From assembly GCA_002163975.1 (NCBI GenBank), contig CP019637.1, forward strand, positions 1-37,028: DNA of 37,028 bases. The letters are read 5' to 3'. Both the position numbers and the translations under genes were made by a program. The notes below the pieces were generated by a model. The model worked only from the letters and a program-made list of their open reading frames with translations. It was not told where the DNA came from and made no database searches. Below, piece after piece: positions 24,524-32,726 of the stretch (its first letter is position 1; each line of letters begins with the position of its first letter). The DNA comes from Nostocales cyanobacterium HT-58-2 (lineage in GTDB: Bacteria > Cyanobacteriota > Cyanobacteriia > Cyanobacteriales > Nostocaceae).

Positions 24524-27500
24524 TTAATGTAAAGAACGAAAATATGGCTGACAAGTTGCCTTGGCATCACCAACGAGCGCGGGATGAAAGCGCAACCGTT
24601 CACAAGCAATTTTCAACCAATGCTCAATATTGATATTCCACAAGCGGACGGTGCCATCTCTACCACCACTGACGATGGTTTTGCCGTCAGTGCTGATTGC
24701 TACTGAAGAGACATTTCCCTCATGACCTTTGAAGGGCTGAGCAATCGGCTGTCCTTGCTGATTCCACAAGCGGACGGTGCCATCTCTACCACCACTGACG
24801 ATGGTTTTGCCGTCAGTGCTGATTGCTACTGAACTGACAGAATCCTTATGACCTTTGAAGGGCTGAGCAATCGGCTGTCCTTGCTGATTCCACAAGCGGA
24901 CGGTGCCATCTCTAGCACCACTGACGATGGTTTTGCCGTCAGTGCTGATTGCTACTGAATTGACATATTCCTTATGACCTTTGAATGGCTGAGCAATCGG
25001 TTGTCCTTGCTGATTCCACAAGCGGACGGTGCCATCTAATCCACCACTGACGATGGTTTTGCCGTCAGTGCTGATTGCTACTGAATAGACAACTTGTGGA
25101 ATCAGCAAGGACGTTCCCTCATGAGCTTTGAAGGGCTGAGCAATCGGCTGCCCGTGCTGATTCCACAAGCGGACGGTGCCATCTTCTCCACCACTGACGA
25201 TGGTTTTGCCGTCAGTGCTGATTGCTACTTCAGAGACAATACCCTCATGACCTTTGAAGGGCTGAGCAATCGGCAGTCCTTGCTGATTCCACAAGCGGAC
25301 GGTGCCATCTTCTCCACCACTGACGATGGTTTTGCCGTCAGTGCTGATTGCTACTGAAGTGACATATCCCTCATGAGCTTTGAAGGGCAGAGCAATCGGC
25401 AGTCCTTGCTGATTCCACAAGCGGACGGTGCCATCTCTACCACCACTGACGATGGTTTGGCTGTCAGTGCTGATTGCTACTGAATTGACAGAACCCTCAT
25501 GACCTTTGAAGGGCTGAGCAATCGGCAGTCCTTGCTGATTCCACAAGCGGACGGTGCCATCTTCTCCACCACTGACGATGTTTTTGCCGTCAGTGCTGAT
25601 TGTTACTGAAGAGACAATACCCTCATGACCTTTGAAGGGCTGAGCAATCGGCAGTCCTTGCTGATTCCACAAGCGGACGGAGCCATCAGAACCACCACTG
25701 ACGATGGTTTTGCCGTCTGTGCTGATTGCTACTGAAGAGACATTTCCCTCATGACCTTTGAAGGGCAGAGCAATCGGCTGTCCTTGCTGATTCCACAAGC
25801 GGACGGAGCCATCAGAACCACCACTGACTATGGTTTTACCGTCTGTGCTGATTGCTACTGAAGAGACATTACCCTCATGACCTTTGAAGGGCTGAGCAAC
25901 CGGCTGTCCTTGCTGATTCCACAAGCGGACGGAGCCATCTCTACCACCACTGACGATGGTTTTGCCGTCAGTGCTGATTGCTACTGAATAGACATTACCC
26001 TCATGACCTTTGAAGGGCTGAGCAATCGGCAGTCCTTGCTGATTCCACAAGCGGACGGTGCCATCCCAGCTACCACTGACGATGGTTTTGCCGTCAGTGC
26101 TGATTGCTACTGAATTGACATATTCCTTATGACCTTTGAAGGGCTGAGCAATCGGCAGTCCTTGCTGATTCCACAAGCGGACGGAGCCATCTTGTCCACC
26201 ACTGACGATGGTTTTGCCGTCAGTGCTGATTGCTACTGAATAGACATTACCCTCATGACCTTTGAAGGGCAGAGCAATCGGCTGTCCTTGCTGATTCCAC
26301 AAGCGGACGGTGCCATCTCTACCACCACTGACAATGGTTTTGCCGTCAGTACTGATTGCTACTGAAAAGACAGAACCCTCATGACCTTTAAGAACATTTT
26401 TTTCATAACTACTCTGAACTGCACTAAACAAACTGTCTTGTACTGCGGGAAATAATCTATTAGGGAAACTAACTATGGGTGAGCGACTGAGTCCTGCTGC
26501 ACTAATTGCATTGACCATCGCTTGTACGGGCTCTGTTGATAGCGAAAGTTTTGCTGTTGCAGCAGTTAAGCCCACCCGCTGTTGCTCTGCGCTTCGCCAC
26601 TGTCCTAAAGCGAACCCAGTTAACGAGAACGCACCAACCAAGACGCCAATTATTGTGTTTCTGCTACGTCGGCGTCTGCGTTTCTCTTGTTGGGCGCTAG
26701 CACGAATAAATTCAAGCTCATGTTGAGTCATTTCCTCAGCACGCTTGTGCAACCAATCTTCTGCCACAGTTAACGGTGCACCTCGCAACAATGCCCCTGA
26801 GTCATGGTTGCTATTTTTCCACTCAAGCATTGCCACCTTCAACCGCTCCTGCCAAACGCGAAACTGACGGTTAGCATTCATCCATTCTCGCAGAGTCAGC
26901 CATTCGCGGATCAGGGCTTCATGGACAACCTCCACCGTGTCTTCCCCGGACTTCTCATCGCGTCCTGTCACAACTAAACGGGCTGTGTATCCTGCTAAAT
27001 CACTCACCAATCCCCAGTTTTCATCCCCAACTTCTGCACGGGTTGCGATACGGCGAGTATCCTCTGTTCCCTCCCCTGGACGTACCAATTGCACAAAAAT
27101 CCGCTGTGCTAGTTTTTGCTGTGTTGTGTTGAGTTGTTGATAAACCTGCTCGGCGTGATTTGCTAGGGCTTTTTTTACACCTCCAATCTCATCATAAGCC
27201 TGATGAGTTAACAAGCGCCTTTGCTGCAATGACCACAATCGGGTGAGGGCAAATTCTAGCAATGGGAGATTCCCAGGTTCATTACCTACATCATCTAAAA
27301 TCCGTTGCGTCAATTGTGCTTCTAATTGCACTTCTAGCTTTTGGGCTGGTTGCTCAATTGCCCTTTGGAGTTCCTCCCGATTCATTGAGCTTAGGAGTTG
27401 AGGTGTAAACTGCTGCAATGCATCTCGAAAAGGACGATAGGCAAGGACAAAACCATAGAAATCAGCCCGTAAAGTGAAAACCAATGTTAAGTTATTCTGA

Positions 27501-28609
27501 TGAATCGCTGCCAACAAGAAGTCAGCAAAGCGCTCAATTTCCTGCTTATCCTGGCAGAGGGTGTAAAGTTCTTCAAATTGGTCTGCAAACAGCAACAAAC
27601 GTTTATTAGAGTGGCGTTCTAGGAGTCGAGATATCACCGTAGGTAAAGTGATTCTCCCCTGTTGCATATCGGCTGCTAATCCCACCGCTTCTCGCAGTTG
27701 TGCAGTTTCCCCAGCTTCGGGTTCTAATTGACGTACTAAAGCAGAAGCTAGCTGATAAAATGGTTGATTCCCAGGACGGAACGATTCAATCAGCCAGTTT
27801 CCTTTCATGCGTAACTGAGGAATCAGCCCTGCATACACTACAGAAGATTTTCCACTGCCACTAGGACCAATGACTGCGACTAAGGGCTGTTTGTTAACCG
27901 CTTCGACTAAGCCATTAACAAAGGTTTCTCGTCCAAAAAAGAATGCAGCATCAACTTCCGCAAATGCAGCTAATCCTTGATAGGGATTGGGAGGAAGAAT
28001 GTCTACTTCAGGCTGGATAGGAGGAGTTGCACTGATTTGGTCTTTTTTCAAAAGAACCGGAGTTTGTTGCTCTAAAAAGCTCATCATTTGCGAGCAACCT
28101 AATTCATAAGCAAACTCCATCTGCTCTCCAGCCGCTAGAGCATCATAAAATGCCACAGCAAAATCAATTGCTGCTTTATCCCCTACCGCCCGATTCATGC
28201 CAATCACGTAATTGATGTATTGGCTAATCGCTTTTGCTTGCACTTCACTGTAGCAGGCATTGAGAAGTACGCACTCGACTCCTTTTGTGGCAAATAGCTT
28301 AAACATACTTGCCAAAGCATCTGCTTTAACATAAACTAGCTGCCCAGTTTCATCTTCCAAGACTATGCCATCTTCCCCAGCGCCATGTCCGCTAAAGTGA
28401 ACAATCAGCGGCTGATAATCTAAAATAGCTCGGTAGAAATCACGCTGACGTACTGCCCACCTCTGCTCTAACTTGAACTGCTCACGGTTATTCCCTCGTC
28501 GCAATCCTTCATCAATTTCCCGCACTTCTTCGTCCAATCGCAACCTTGAAGTGCTTTTCGGATTGGCTGCCAAAATCAAAATTGTTTTGACACGTGGGCT
28601 GTTATTCAT
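24524..28609 (-). CDS. CHAT protease-like / STAND NTPase / 14x WD40 protein
   Basis: 1361 residues. The N-terminal CHAT (caspase-HetF-associated with TPRs) domain is about 5-185, with catalytic dyad His75 (HFSGHG) and Cys119 (LLNACYS). About 205-640 is a STAND NTPase introduced by NPYQGLAAFAE, with P-loop IGPSGSGKSS at 247-256 and LLLFADQFEELYTL as Walker B. A basic RRRRRSR stretch precedes a predicted transmembrane helix near 650-670 (IIGVLVGAFSLTGFALGQW). From about 738, fourteen 42-residue WD40 repeats form two seven-blade propellers. Proteins of this design are thought to sense a ligand with the propeller and switch on the protease; several STAND families are antiviral. A defence or cell-death role is inferred. 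Repeat 11 carries a small insertion. Confidence 0.88.
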   Translation of the reverse strand: MNNSPRVKTILILAANPKSTSRLRLDEEVREIDEGLRRGNNREQFKLEQRWAVRQRDFYRAILDYQPLIVHFSGHGAGEDGIVLEDETGQLVYVKADALASMFKLFATKGVECVLLNACYSEVQAKAISQYINYVIGMNRAVGDKAAIDFAVAFYDALAAGEQMEFAYELGCSQMMSFLEQQTPVLLKKDQISATPPIQPEVDILPPNPYQGLAAFAEVDAAFFFGRETFVNGLVEAVNKQPLVAVIGPSGSGKSSVVYAGLIPQLRMKGNWLIESFRPGNQPFYQLASALVRQLEPEAGETAQLREAVGLAADMQQGRITLPTVISRLLERHSNKRLLLFADQFEELYTLCQDKQEIERFADFLLAAIHQNNLTLVFTLRADFYGFVLAYRPFRDALQQFTPQLLSSMNREELQRAIEQPAQKLEVQLEAQLTQRILDDVGNEPGNLPLLEFALTRLWSLQQRRLLTHQAYDEIGGVKKALANHAEQVYQQLNTTQQKLAQRIFVQLVRPGEGTEDTRRIATRAEVGDENWGLVSDLAGYTARLVVTGRDEKSGEDTVEVVHEALIREWLTLREWMNANRQFRVWQERLKVAMLEWKNSNHDSGALLRGAPLTVAEDWLHKRAEEMTQHELEFIRASAQQEKRRRRRSRNTIIGVLVGAFSLTGFALGQWRSAEQQRVGLTAATAKLSLSTEPVQAMVNAISAAGLSRSPIVSFPNRLFPAVQDSLFSAVQSSYEKNVLKGHEGSVFSVAISTDGKTIVSGGRDGTVRLWNQQGQPIALPFKGHEGNVYSVAISTDGKTIVSGGQDGSVRLWNQQGLPIAQPFKGHKEYVNSVAISTDGKTIVSGSWDGTVRLWNQQGLPIAQPFKGHEGNVYSVAISTDGKTIVSGGRDGSVRLWNQQGQPVAQPFKGHEGNVSSVAISTDGKTIVSGGSDGSVRLWNQQGQPIALPFKGHEGNVSSVAISTDGKTIVSGGSDGSVRLWNQQGLPIAQPFKGHEGIVSSVTISTDGKNIVSGGEDGTVRLWNQQGLPIAQPFKGHEGSVNSVAISTDSQTIVSGGRDGTVRLWNQQGLPIALPFKAHEGYVTSVAISTDGKTIVSGGEDGTVRLWNQQGLPIAQPFKGHEGIVSEVAISTDGKTIVSGGEDGTVRLWNQHGQPIAQPFKAHEGTSLLIPQVVYSVAISTDGKTIVSGGLDGTVRLWNQQGQPIAQPFKGHKEYVNSVAISTDGKTIVSGARDGTVRLWNQQGQPIAQPFKGHKDSVSSVAISTDGKTIVSGGRDGTVRLWNQQGQPIAQPFKGHEGNVSSVAISTDGKTIVSGGRDGTVRLWNINIEHWLKIACERLRFHPALVGDAKATCQPYFRSLH
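24634..26394 (-). repeat. 14 near-identical 126-bp WD40-coding repeats
   Basis: Each unit encodes a 42-residue WD40 blade of the pattern GHEGxVxSVAISTDGKTIVSGGxDG(T/S)VRLWNQQG(Q/L)PIAxPFK. Identity at DNA level is very high across all fourteen. Differences concentrate at two or three positions: after EG, before SV, and the residue before DG. Such homogeneity means recent amplification or gene conversion. Unit 11 (around 25080-25140) is longer by seven codons. Confidence 0.9.
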
Positions 28610-28741
28610 GAGAAGGTTTGTGATAGAGCATAGAACAAGCGTGAGAATTTATACAAATTACCAGAAAAAGATACTAACAGAGGAACACTTCCACTTATTT
28701 TTATAAGTGAAACCGAAATTAACTTATGCACCTTTACAAAA

Positions 28742-29023
28742 TTACTCTTCTTTTAACGGTCTTTGCGCGAGCATTCGCTCAATTGCTTTTTGAGTTCCAT
28801 GAACGTCATAATTAATCTGCCACATTGACATTTTGAAGCTCCCAAGTAACAGGCAACGCTTCCTAGCTCTTTTGATTGTTCGCTCGGCTGGGTTATGCCA
28901 GTCTTTTGCCATTTCTAGACAATAGTCCAAAGAGCCGCAGAAGGAGGCTTCTGATAATTCACTAGTAAAAAACCAATCATCATCTGCGTTAAATTCAGCT
29001 ATATGTGTTGTTTTCTTGTTCAT
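28742..29023 (-). CDS. small unknown protein
   Basis: 93 residues from the ATG at 29023 (MNKKTTHIAEFNADDDWFFT); a TTG at 29038 would add five residues but is less likely. It has an acidic N-terminal half and a basic C-terminal half (RTIKRARKRCLLLGSFKMSM). No family recognised. It follows the RHH-like gene on the same strand after 114 bp and precedes the CHAT-WD40 gene by about 130 bp, so it may be a small regulator or immunity-type neighbour, without evidence. Confidence 0.5.
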   Translation of the reverse strand: MNKKTTHIAEFNADDDWFFTSELSEASFCGSLDYCLEMAKDWHNPAERTIKRARKRCLLLGSFKMSMWQINYDVHGTQKAIERMLAQRPLKEE

Positions 29024-29137
29024 GTGTGCAAGCAACAAATTAGATAAGATTTTAGCTCAGCTAGATGATCAAACTTAAGAAGACTCTTACAAAAATCCAC
29101 GTATATACACGGGGTTTCTTTAACAGAAGTATACGAC

Positions 29138-29518
29138 TCACTCATCTAATCCTAGTTTACAAGGGGAAATTTCAACTAGTTTCAAGAATTCTCTAAAAGC
29201 ATCCCAACTACGAGTGTCTGTAGAAAATTCTCTTTGTTTTTGAGCGGCATTATTTCCGTAAGATTGGCGCTTGTGTTCAATAAACTTTTTTAGTGTTCGC
29301 AACACTATCTCTTGTTCACTGATGTGATGCCGTACCAGTTCTTCCATGACATCTGTACGGCTGATTCCTTGTTCATCAGCTTTCTGTTTGAGAATCTGCC
29401 AAGCGTCGTCAGAAAGCATCATGCTACGTAATTTCTTATTCCCATATTCTTTGGGTGCAAACTGACCGTATTCATTACGGTTCGTACTGGTTTTGTAAAG
29501 CCCTTTTACTTCAGTCAT
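29138..29518 (-). CDS. ribbon-helix-helix-like regulator
   Basis: 126 residues. Residues 28-64 (KKLRSMMLSDDAWQILKQKA, then DEQGISRTDVMEELVRH) match an RHH/CopG-type or plasmid regulatory fold: beta ribbon LRSMMLS, helix DAWQILKQKADEQG, helix SRTDVMEELVRHHI. The first 27 residues are flexible, and the C-terminal 60 may mediate oligomerisation. A 16-bp perfect palindrome lies 35 bp upstream of its ATG and is a natural operator. It may regulate itself or the neighbouring restriction-modification genes; the direction of control is inference. Confidence 0.65.
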   Translation of the reverse strand: MTEVKGLYKTSTNRNEYGQFAPKEYGNKKLRSMMLSDDAWQILKQKADEQGISRTDVMEELVRHHISEQEIVLRTLKKFIEHKRQSYGNNAAQKQREFSTDTRSWDAFREFLKLVEISPCKLGLDE

Positions 29519-29553
29519 AACAGTTTATGATTAATAATTCTAGGAAAAATATA

Positions 29554-29569
29554 CCATATATATATATGG
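29554..29569. promoter_or_regulatory. 16-bp perfect palindrome, likely operator
   Basis: CCATATATATATATGG at 29554-29569, centred about 43 bp upstream of the ATG of the RHH-like gene (start 29518, minus strand), where it would overlap the promoter. Related half sites follow (CCATATAGGGG at 29577-29587). A looser relative, CCCTATATAG, lies in the restriction gene's upstream region near 35857. Confidence 0.5.
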
Positions 29570-29583
29570 ATGCCTGCCATATA

Positions 29584-29888
29584 GGGGATATGACGAAATA
29601 CGTGTAAAATGACCCACGTTGTAAACTTTTGTAACGCAGACTCTCAAAACTCTTGATTATTCAATGTTTCAACATCCAACTTCAGTATTGTCTTCAGAGC
29701 CAAATATTTCCTAAAACAATCATTTATGGGCAAGTTCGATGAAGTGGCAAGGGTGAAAAGTTGATTCTACGGTCATGAATGTAAAAAGCTTCTTTATCAT
29801 TTTTGGGCAAGTTAGTAAATTGAGAAAGTGCTTTTTGTAATTCTTCTTTACAACGTGTCCTATTTTACACGTATTTCGTCATGACCCC
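29584..29888. mobile_element. 305-bp MITE-like element with about 42-bp inverted ends
   Basis: The left arm (29584-29625) and right arm (29847-29888) are inverted copies. They share GGGG at the outside, TGACGAAATACGTGTAAAAT as a perfect core, and CACGTTGTAAA after a 4-nt variable gap. The 221 bp between holds no gene. This is the form of a non-autonomous transposon (MITE) lying between the RHH-like regulator and the end of the methyltransferase gene. No clear target duplication was identified, and the parent element is not in this window. Confidence 0.6.
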
Positions 29889-29987
29889 AATTTTGCGCCA
29901 AACTCGGTTTACCATCAGAGCCAGATTTATAAATTATCATGTTGACGTGTATACAAGTTAAGGGCAGTGAGCTTTAAGCGTCGCCAA

Positions 29988-32684
29988 TTACTGAACTTTG
30001 TACACCTTCAGTACCTCATCACCATAGTGGTTGATGACTTTGACAGCAATCTTGCCTGGTTTACCGTCTTTGCTTTTGGGTGCATCAAAGGGACGGCTTG
30101 TCGTAGAATAAAGTGATAGCCAAGCTGACTCATCAATTTCAGCTTTCAAGGTGCGTTTAAGTTTGTCATAGGGTTTATCTGCACCAGTGAAGTAAGCATG
30201 GCGGACAAAAAAGCTTTCGCCGTTGTAGTTGGTGTCAATGAACCAGCAGGCAATATCATCAGTAGAGCAACTACGAATTTCCCCTGTGGTGGGGTCATAA
30301 ATATCTAGTCCGCGCAGAGTGACAGTAACTTTACCATCAGATGAGGTAATCTCAATATCTGGTTCACCGAACACCATAAACAGGTTGCCGGAGCCAGTTT
30401 TCTTAAGCAGTTCATCTCCCAGTAGCAGGTCAGGATTCATGCGGGTGACTAAGACCTGTAACTTGCCATAGCGTTTAGACTCTTCTGCAACACCAGGATC
30501 AAAGGTAAAGCCACAGACAACCAGCAGGTCATAACTTAAACCTTGTACCGCTTCTTTAGCAGCTTCCTTGATTTGGTCAGAACCAACAGTGCCATACTCA
30601 GGACCGATGGAAACTGCTACCCGTTTTACGTTACCATCAATGTCTGTATATTCTCCCACTGCCTGTATCCAAGTACTGGAGTAAGGTTCTAGATTGTCGA
30701 ATACAAGGCGCTCATCTTTTTTTGTGTTCTGGACTCCGGCTTTGCGTAGATTTTCGATGATTCTAATTTCAAACTGGTCAGATGCATCTTGTGTACCTTC
30801 AGTTTCTGAGGTGGGACGTTCCTCATCTGTAGCTAAAACACGATGAGGGGAAAGACTCTCGACAGTAAATGGACCAGTGACCCGCAACCGCTTTTTATCT
30901 TCATAAGGTTGGTCATATAAAGTTTCGTAGTCAGCATTGCGGGCAATTGATTCGTCAATTTCCTGCTGACGCTGCCGCCGCACTTCCCACCACTTCTGCA
31001 ATAGGTCTTTTGTTTCCTGTGACCATTTATCCCCTGGTTCACGGGGTACTTCCCACTCCTCCCATGATTTTTTCAGGAGTTGGTTTAACTGGGTGCGGAT
31101 GGGTTCAAGTTGTTGTTGCCACTTTTCGTAGATAGTATCGATTTCAGGATTGTTGGCGATCGCTTTTAGAGTTACATGCGGCACACGCTTATAGACAAAG
31201 CCTTTCCGGATATCATGATTAGTTTCTGCCTGTGATGGTAGCTGACTGGCAATCTCAGCTTGTTTTTTGATACCTTCGGGTGAGTCTGTTAGTAAGTAGT
31301 AAGGAAATTTAGCAGTCATGAGGCGACTGCGGGCTAGTGCCAATGCTACGCGGCTAGTATCACAGGTGATCCAGCGTCTACCCCATTGTTCTGCAACATA
31401 GGCAGTTGTACCGCCTCCGCAAGTAGGATCTAGAACTAGATCACCGGGGTCTGTGGTCATTAGGATGCAGCGTTCTATGACTTTTGTTGCTGTTTGAACA
31501 ACATAAACCTTATCTTTTGCAAACGCGCCAAACTGAGTATCTAACCAGCAATTATTTAATGGTATAGTAGGTCTTTCCCAAAGATATTTTTTCGCTCGAA
31601 TTTGAGTTTTACTAACTGGAACAATACGACCTGCTTTAGCGAGTCTGGGCATTCCTACAATATAATCATTGCTCCAGTGACGACCTAATGGTGGTTTAAA
31701 TACTGAATTTTGAAACTCAAAAGGTTGCTCTTCATTAGATGCTCCTTGTGATGTCAGATCGCCCAATTCAAAAGAATCAGGCTCAATTGATTCATCTTCG
31801 TGTTTTTCCAACAATATTTCACGAAACTTAAGTGAGTCATAATTTTTAGCATACCAAAGTATGTAGTCATTCACACTCGAAATATACTTCGATGTTCTAC
31901 CAGTAGAAGTAGCATAGGCAATTTGACAAACATGATTGGATGATCCAAACACTTCATCCATCAAACACCTCACCAAATGCACATTATCATCCCCAATCTG
32001 CACAAAGATACTACCTGTTTCTGTTAATAACTCCCTTGCCACCACCAAGCGTTCACGCAAATAAGCCAAATAAGAATGAATCCCCACTTCCCAAATATCC
32101 CGAAACGCCTTGACTTGTTCTGGCTGCCGTGTGACTTCCTCAGCTTTCCCATCCTTGACATCACGTTTACGAGTAGATACTTGCCAATTCGACCCAAACT
32201 TAATCCCATAAGGTGGGTCAATGTAAATCATCTGCACCTTACCCTTGAGTCCTTCCTTCTTTGCTAAGGAACCCATGACAAGTAAGGAATCACCCAGAAT
32301 CATGCGGTTAGTCCACTTGACCCCATCTTTATGCTGGTAGAAATCAATTAACTTCTCAAATTCCAATCCATTAAAATCACCAAACAGACTAAGCTGCTGT
32401 TCTGCTTGCTCTTTTTTTATTTGATTACGAAAGTCTTCAATGATAGCTTGGGGATGAATTTTTTCTTGAATGTAAATAGGAATTCCCGGAACTTCTAAAT
32501 CTTCGCTATCTTGGATATCTTTCCCTTTCCAAACAAGCTGCGGGTCTATCGATGTATCACGAGGATACAGTAAAGGTGTTGGTTTTTTCTCTTCGTCAGA
32601 TAAGAAATCACGCAGTTCTTCTGTGGGAATATTGGCACGTTTATCTTTATGCTTAACACTATTAATAGAAGTTTTATTTTTCAT
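29988..32684 (-). CDS. type III-like DNA methyltransferase (Mod)
   Basis: 898 residues. Amino-methyltransferase of the N6-adenine/N4-cytosine kind with beta-class order: catalytic motif DPPY first (MIYIDPPYGIKFGSNW, 153-168), then the AdoMet-binding motif I (LDPTCGGGTT) near 418. The N-terminal 120 residues and the large region after about 470 are extensions expected to carry target recognition and partner binding, giving a protein longer than typical type III Mod subunits. It lies 42 bp downstream of the helicase/endonuclease gene in the same operon and should methylate the system's target to protect self DNA. The target sequence cannot be read from the gene. Confidence 0.88.
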   Translation of the reverse strand: MKNKTSINSVKHKDKRANIPTEELRDFLSDEEKKPTPLLYPRDTSIDPQLVWKGKDIQDSEDLEVPGIPIYIQEKIHPQAIIEDFRNQIKKEQAEQQLSLFGDFNGLEFEKLIDFYQHKDGVKWTNRMILGDSLLVMGSLAKKEGLKGKVQMIYIDPPYGIKFGSNWQVSTRKRDVKDGKAEEVTRQPEQVKAFRDIWEVGIHSYLAYLRERLVVARELLTETGSIFVQIGDDNVHLVRCLMDEVFGSSNHVCQIAYATSTGRTSKYISSVNDYILWYAKNYDSLKFREILLEKHEDESIEPDSFELGDLTSQGASNEEQPFEFQNSVFKPPLGRHWSNDYIVGMPRLAKAGRIVPVSKTQIRAKKYLWERPTIPLNNCWLDTQFGAFAKDKVYVVQTATKVIERCILMTTDPGDLVLDPTCGGGTTAYVAEQWGRRWITCDTSRVALALARSRLMTAKFPYYLLTDSPEGIKKQAEIASQLPSQAETNHDIRKGFVYKRVPHVTLKAIANNPEIDTIYEKWQQQLEPIRTQLNQLLKKSWEEWEVPREPGDKWSQETKDLLQKWWEVRRQRQQEIDESIARNADYETLYDQPYEDKKRLRVTGPFTVESLSPHRVLATDEERPTSETEGTQDASDQFEIRIIENLRKAGVQNTKKDERLVFDNLEPYSSTWIQAVGEYTDIDGNVKRVAVSIGPEYGTVGSDQIKEAAKEAVQGLSYDLLVVCGFTFDPGVAEESKRYGKLQVLVTRMNPDLLLGDELLKKTGSGNLFMVFGEPDIEITSSDGKVTVTLRGLDIYDPTTGEIRSCSTDDIACWFIDTNYNGESFFVRHAYFTGADKPYDKLKRTLKAEIDESAWLSLYSTTSRPFDAPKSKDGKPGKIAVKVINHYGDEVLKVYKVQ

Positions 32685-32726
32685 AAATAAATATGTATGA
32701 TAATTAAGCTGATGAAATAGTGATGA

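Noticed and set aside
25094..25357. Plus-strand open frame inside the WD40 region
   Set aside because: Antisense shadow of a periodic coding repeat; its beginning is the inverted micro-duplication.
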